A DNA stretch of 64,000 bases from Paenibacillus sp. CF384. Its GTDB lineage: Bacteria > Bacillota > Bacilli > Paenibacillales > Paenibacillaceae. The DNA lies in assembly GCF_900106745.1 (NCBI RefSeq), contig NZ_FNNV01000001.1:1116001-1180000 (forward strand), in the 5' to 3' direction. A model generated the notes under the pieces. The model was given only the letters and a program-made list of their open reading frames with translations, was not told the origin of the DNA and made no database searches. Of this stretch, positions 62,878-64,000 are shown piece by piece. How positions within the stretch are numbered: the first letter of the stretch is position 1; each line of letters starts with the position of its first letter. A program made the position numbers and the translations under genes.

Positions 62878-63896
62878 GGATCAGAGCGCTTGCGATTCGA
62901 ATCATCCGCCAATTTGTTCGCGACAAGCGGACGCTGGCACTCCTGTTTCTAGCCCCTCTGCTTATTCTTACGTTAATGAAGCTTGTATTTAACGGCAACA
63001 CGGTAGAACCTCAGATCGGCGCCGTACAAATCCCGGCCGCGTTGGTCGAACGGCTGGAGAAGGCCGATGCTGAAGTAACGACTTACGATACCGCTGCAGC
63101 AGCTGAGCAGGCACTCCAAGACGGAGATCTGGACGCGGTGCTTTCGCTTGGCGGAGGAGGAAAACCTGCGATTACCCTGGAAGGAAGCGATCCTGCTTCA
63201 AGTAAAATGGTGCTGCTCCTGCTGCAGCGCATGATGGGTGCTGATATGCCTGCAGTTCAGCCCTCGATTACGTATTTGCACGGCAGCGAGGACATGGCTT
63301 CCTTCGATTCCTTCGGGCCTGTGTTGATCGGCTTCTTCTCGTTCTTCTTCGTCTTCATGCTGGCAGGCGTATCCTTCCTCAGAGAACGAACAAGCGGCAC
63401 ATTGGAGCGTCTGCTGGCTACGCCGATTCGGCGCTCGGAAGTCGTACTCGGCTATTTATCCGGCTTCGGGTTATTCACACTGCTTCAAGCAGCGTTGATT
63501 GCATGGTTTGCCATTAACGTCCTTGGCCTCTATATGGATGGGTCCATCTGGCTGGTGCTCATGATGAACCTGCTGTTATCGTTAACCGCACTGACGCTCG
63601 GAACGCTCTTGTCTTCTTTTGCAAGCAACGAGTTTCAGATCATCCAGTTCATTCCGCTCGTAGTCGTGCCTCAAGTCTTCTTCTCGGGTTTGTTCAACTT
63701 GGATTCCATGGCACCTTGGCTGCAGAAGCTAAGTACCATCATGCCGCTCTATTACGGCGCAGATGCAATGCGTGGCATTATGATTCGAGGCGAGGGCTGG
63801 AGCGATATTCAGCTGGATGTCTACGTGCTCGTAGGGTTCTCGACTGTCTTTGCCCTGCTGAACGTCCTTGCGCTAAAGAAACACCGTGCCATTTAA
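62874..63896 (+). CDS. ABC-2 type exporter permease
   Basis: The 340-residue permease has one N-terminal membrane helix (about 20-40), an extracytoplasmic domain (about 45-140), and five further helices (about 150-335). LRERTSGTLERLLATPIRRSEVVLG, broken by one Thr, and FFSGLFNLDSMAPWLQ are hallmark ABC-2 segments. It overlaps the ATPase gene by 4 nt (ATGA), so translation is coupled. Substrate unknown. Confidence 0.92.
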   Translation: MRIRALAIRIIRQFVRDKRTLALLFLAPLLILTLMKLVFNGNTVEPQIGAVQIPAALVERLEKADAEVTTYDTAAAAEQALQDGDLDAVLSLGGGGKPAITLEGSDPASSKMVLLLLQRMMGADMPAVQPSITYLHGSEDMASFDSFGPVLIGFFSFFFVFMLAGVSFLRERTSGTLERLLATPIRRSEVVLGYLSGFGLFTLLQAALIAWFAINVLGLYMDGSIWLVLMMNLLLSLTALTLGTLLSSFASNEFQIIQFIPLVVVPQVFFSGLFNLDSMAPWLQKLSTIMPLYYGADAMRGIMIRGEGWSDIQLDVYVLVGFSTVFALLNVLALKKHRAI

Positions 63897-63969
63897 TCCG
63901 ATCACACTTCTGTGATATCATCAAGATTAACGAATTGAACGTGGTGATGGCATGAAGGAGTTGTCCGTG

Positions 63970-64000
63970 ATGAATGGGAATGAAACGATGGAACAATGGG
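63970..64000 (+). CDS. Start of an unidentified gene (runs off window)
   Basis: Only about ten codons are present (MNGNETMEQW). ATG 63970 has AAGGAG 9 nt upstream; an in-frame ATG at 63952 has a weaker site. It follows the ABC permease on the same strand. A regulator of the two exporters would be a reasonable expectation in this place, but nothing in the visible residues shows it. Confidence 0.4.
   Translation, partial: MNGNETMEQW

Overview
The window reads as a contiguous piece of chromosome from an endospore-forming Bacillota of the Paenibacillus type. The evidence is gene content and order: recN-spoIVB-spo0A, the complete eight-gene spoIIIA operon followed by efp, pepP, aroQ, yqhR and yqhQ, and the accB-accC-yqhY-amaP-nusB-folD-xseA-xseB-ispA-dxs-tlyA-argR-recN series. 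These genes use strong GGAGG ribosome sites, frequent TTG and GTG starts, and Spo0A, sigma-E and Zur type control sites. No rRNA, tRNA, IS element, prophage or CRISPR array was seen. The assignment to Paenibacillus is an inference from synteny; no search was run.

Layout. 1-3.9 kb: partial endonuclease Q, nudF, a very small gene that looks like mciZ, an M20-type peptidase, a second very small gene resembling prli42, and lipB. 3.9-9.4 kb: branched-chain 2-oxoacid dehydrogenase genes (lpd, E1-alpha, E1-beta, E2) and yqzF. 9.4-12 kb: a ClpP, a short-tailed ECF sigma factor and an MFS transporter. 12-25.9 kb: spo0A, spoIVB, recN, argR, a membrane-anchored orphan, then isoprenoid, folate, exonuclease VII and NusB genes and the Asp23/AmaP envelope cluster. 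26-28 kb: accC and accB. 28-34 kb: the spoIIIA operon. 34-36.6 kb: sulfolactate genes comA and comB and a DUF441 membrane protein. 36.6-42.3 kb: lysC, efp, pepP, aroQ, yqhR, yqhQ and a small membrane orphan. 42.3-47.6 kb: mntR, splB, ccdA and a zinc ABC importer. 47.6-50.3 kb: metG with a T-box leader, and yidD. 50.5-58.8 kb: an accessory stretch with two Gfo/Idh oxidoreductases, two AraC regulators, a secreted copper-amine-oxidase-like/PKD protein, DUF1054 and a PhyH dioxygenase. 58.9-64 kb: an RND pump and an ABC exporter facing away from each other across a paired operator, plus the start of one further gene.

The genes fit together in a few ways. The BCKDH operon makes branched acyl-CoA precursors for fatty acids, and lipB next to it supplies the lipoyl group for its E2; AccB/AccC feed the same membrane-lipid route. 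The sporulation genes cover several stages: Spo0A (entry), MciZ (block of FtsZ in the mother cell), SpoIIIA and SpoIVB (channel and intercompartment signalling), with SplB (spore DNA repair) and possibly ComA/ComB (spore sulfolactate). Zinc import sits behind a consensus promoter overlapped by a Zur-type box.

No wholly new multigene system is visible. The most useful observations are two micro-genes under 55 codons, the intact spo0A control region, the 18-bp inverted operator pair between the two exporters, and a few uncharacterised proteins.
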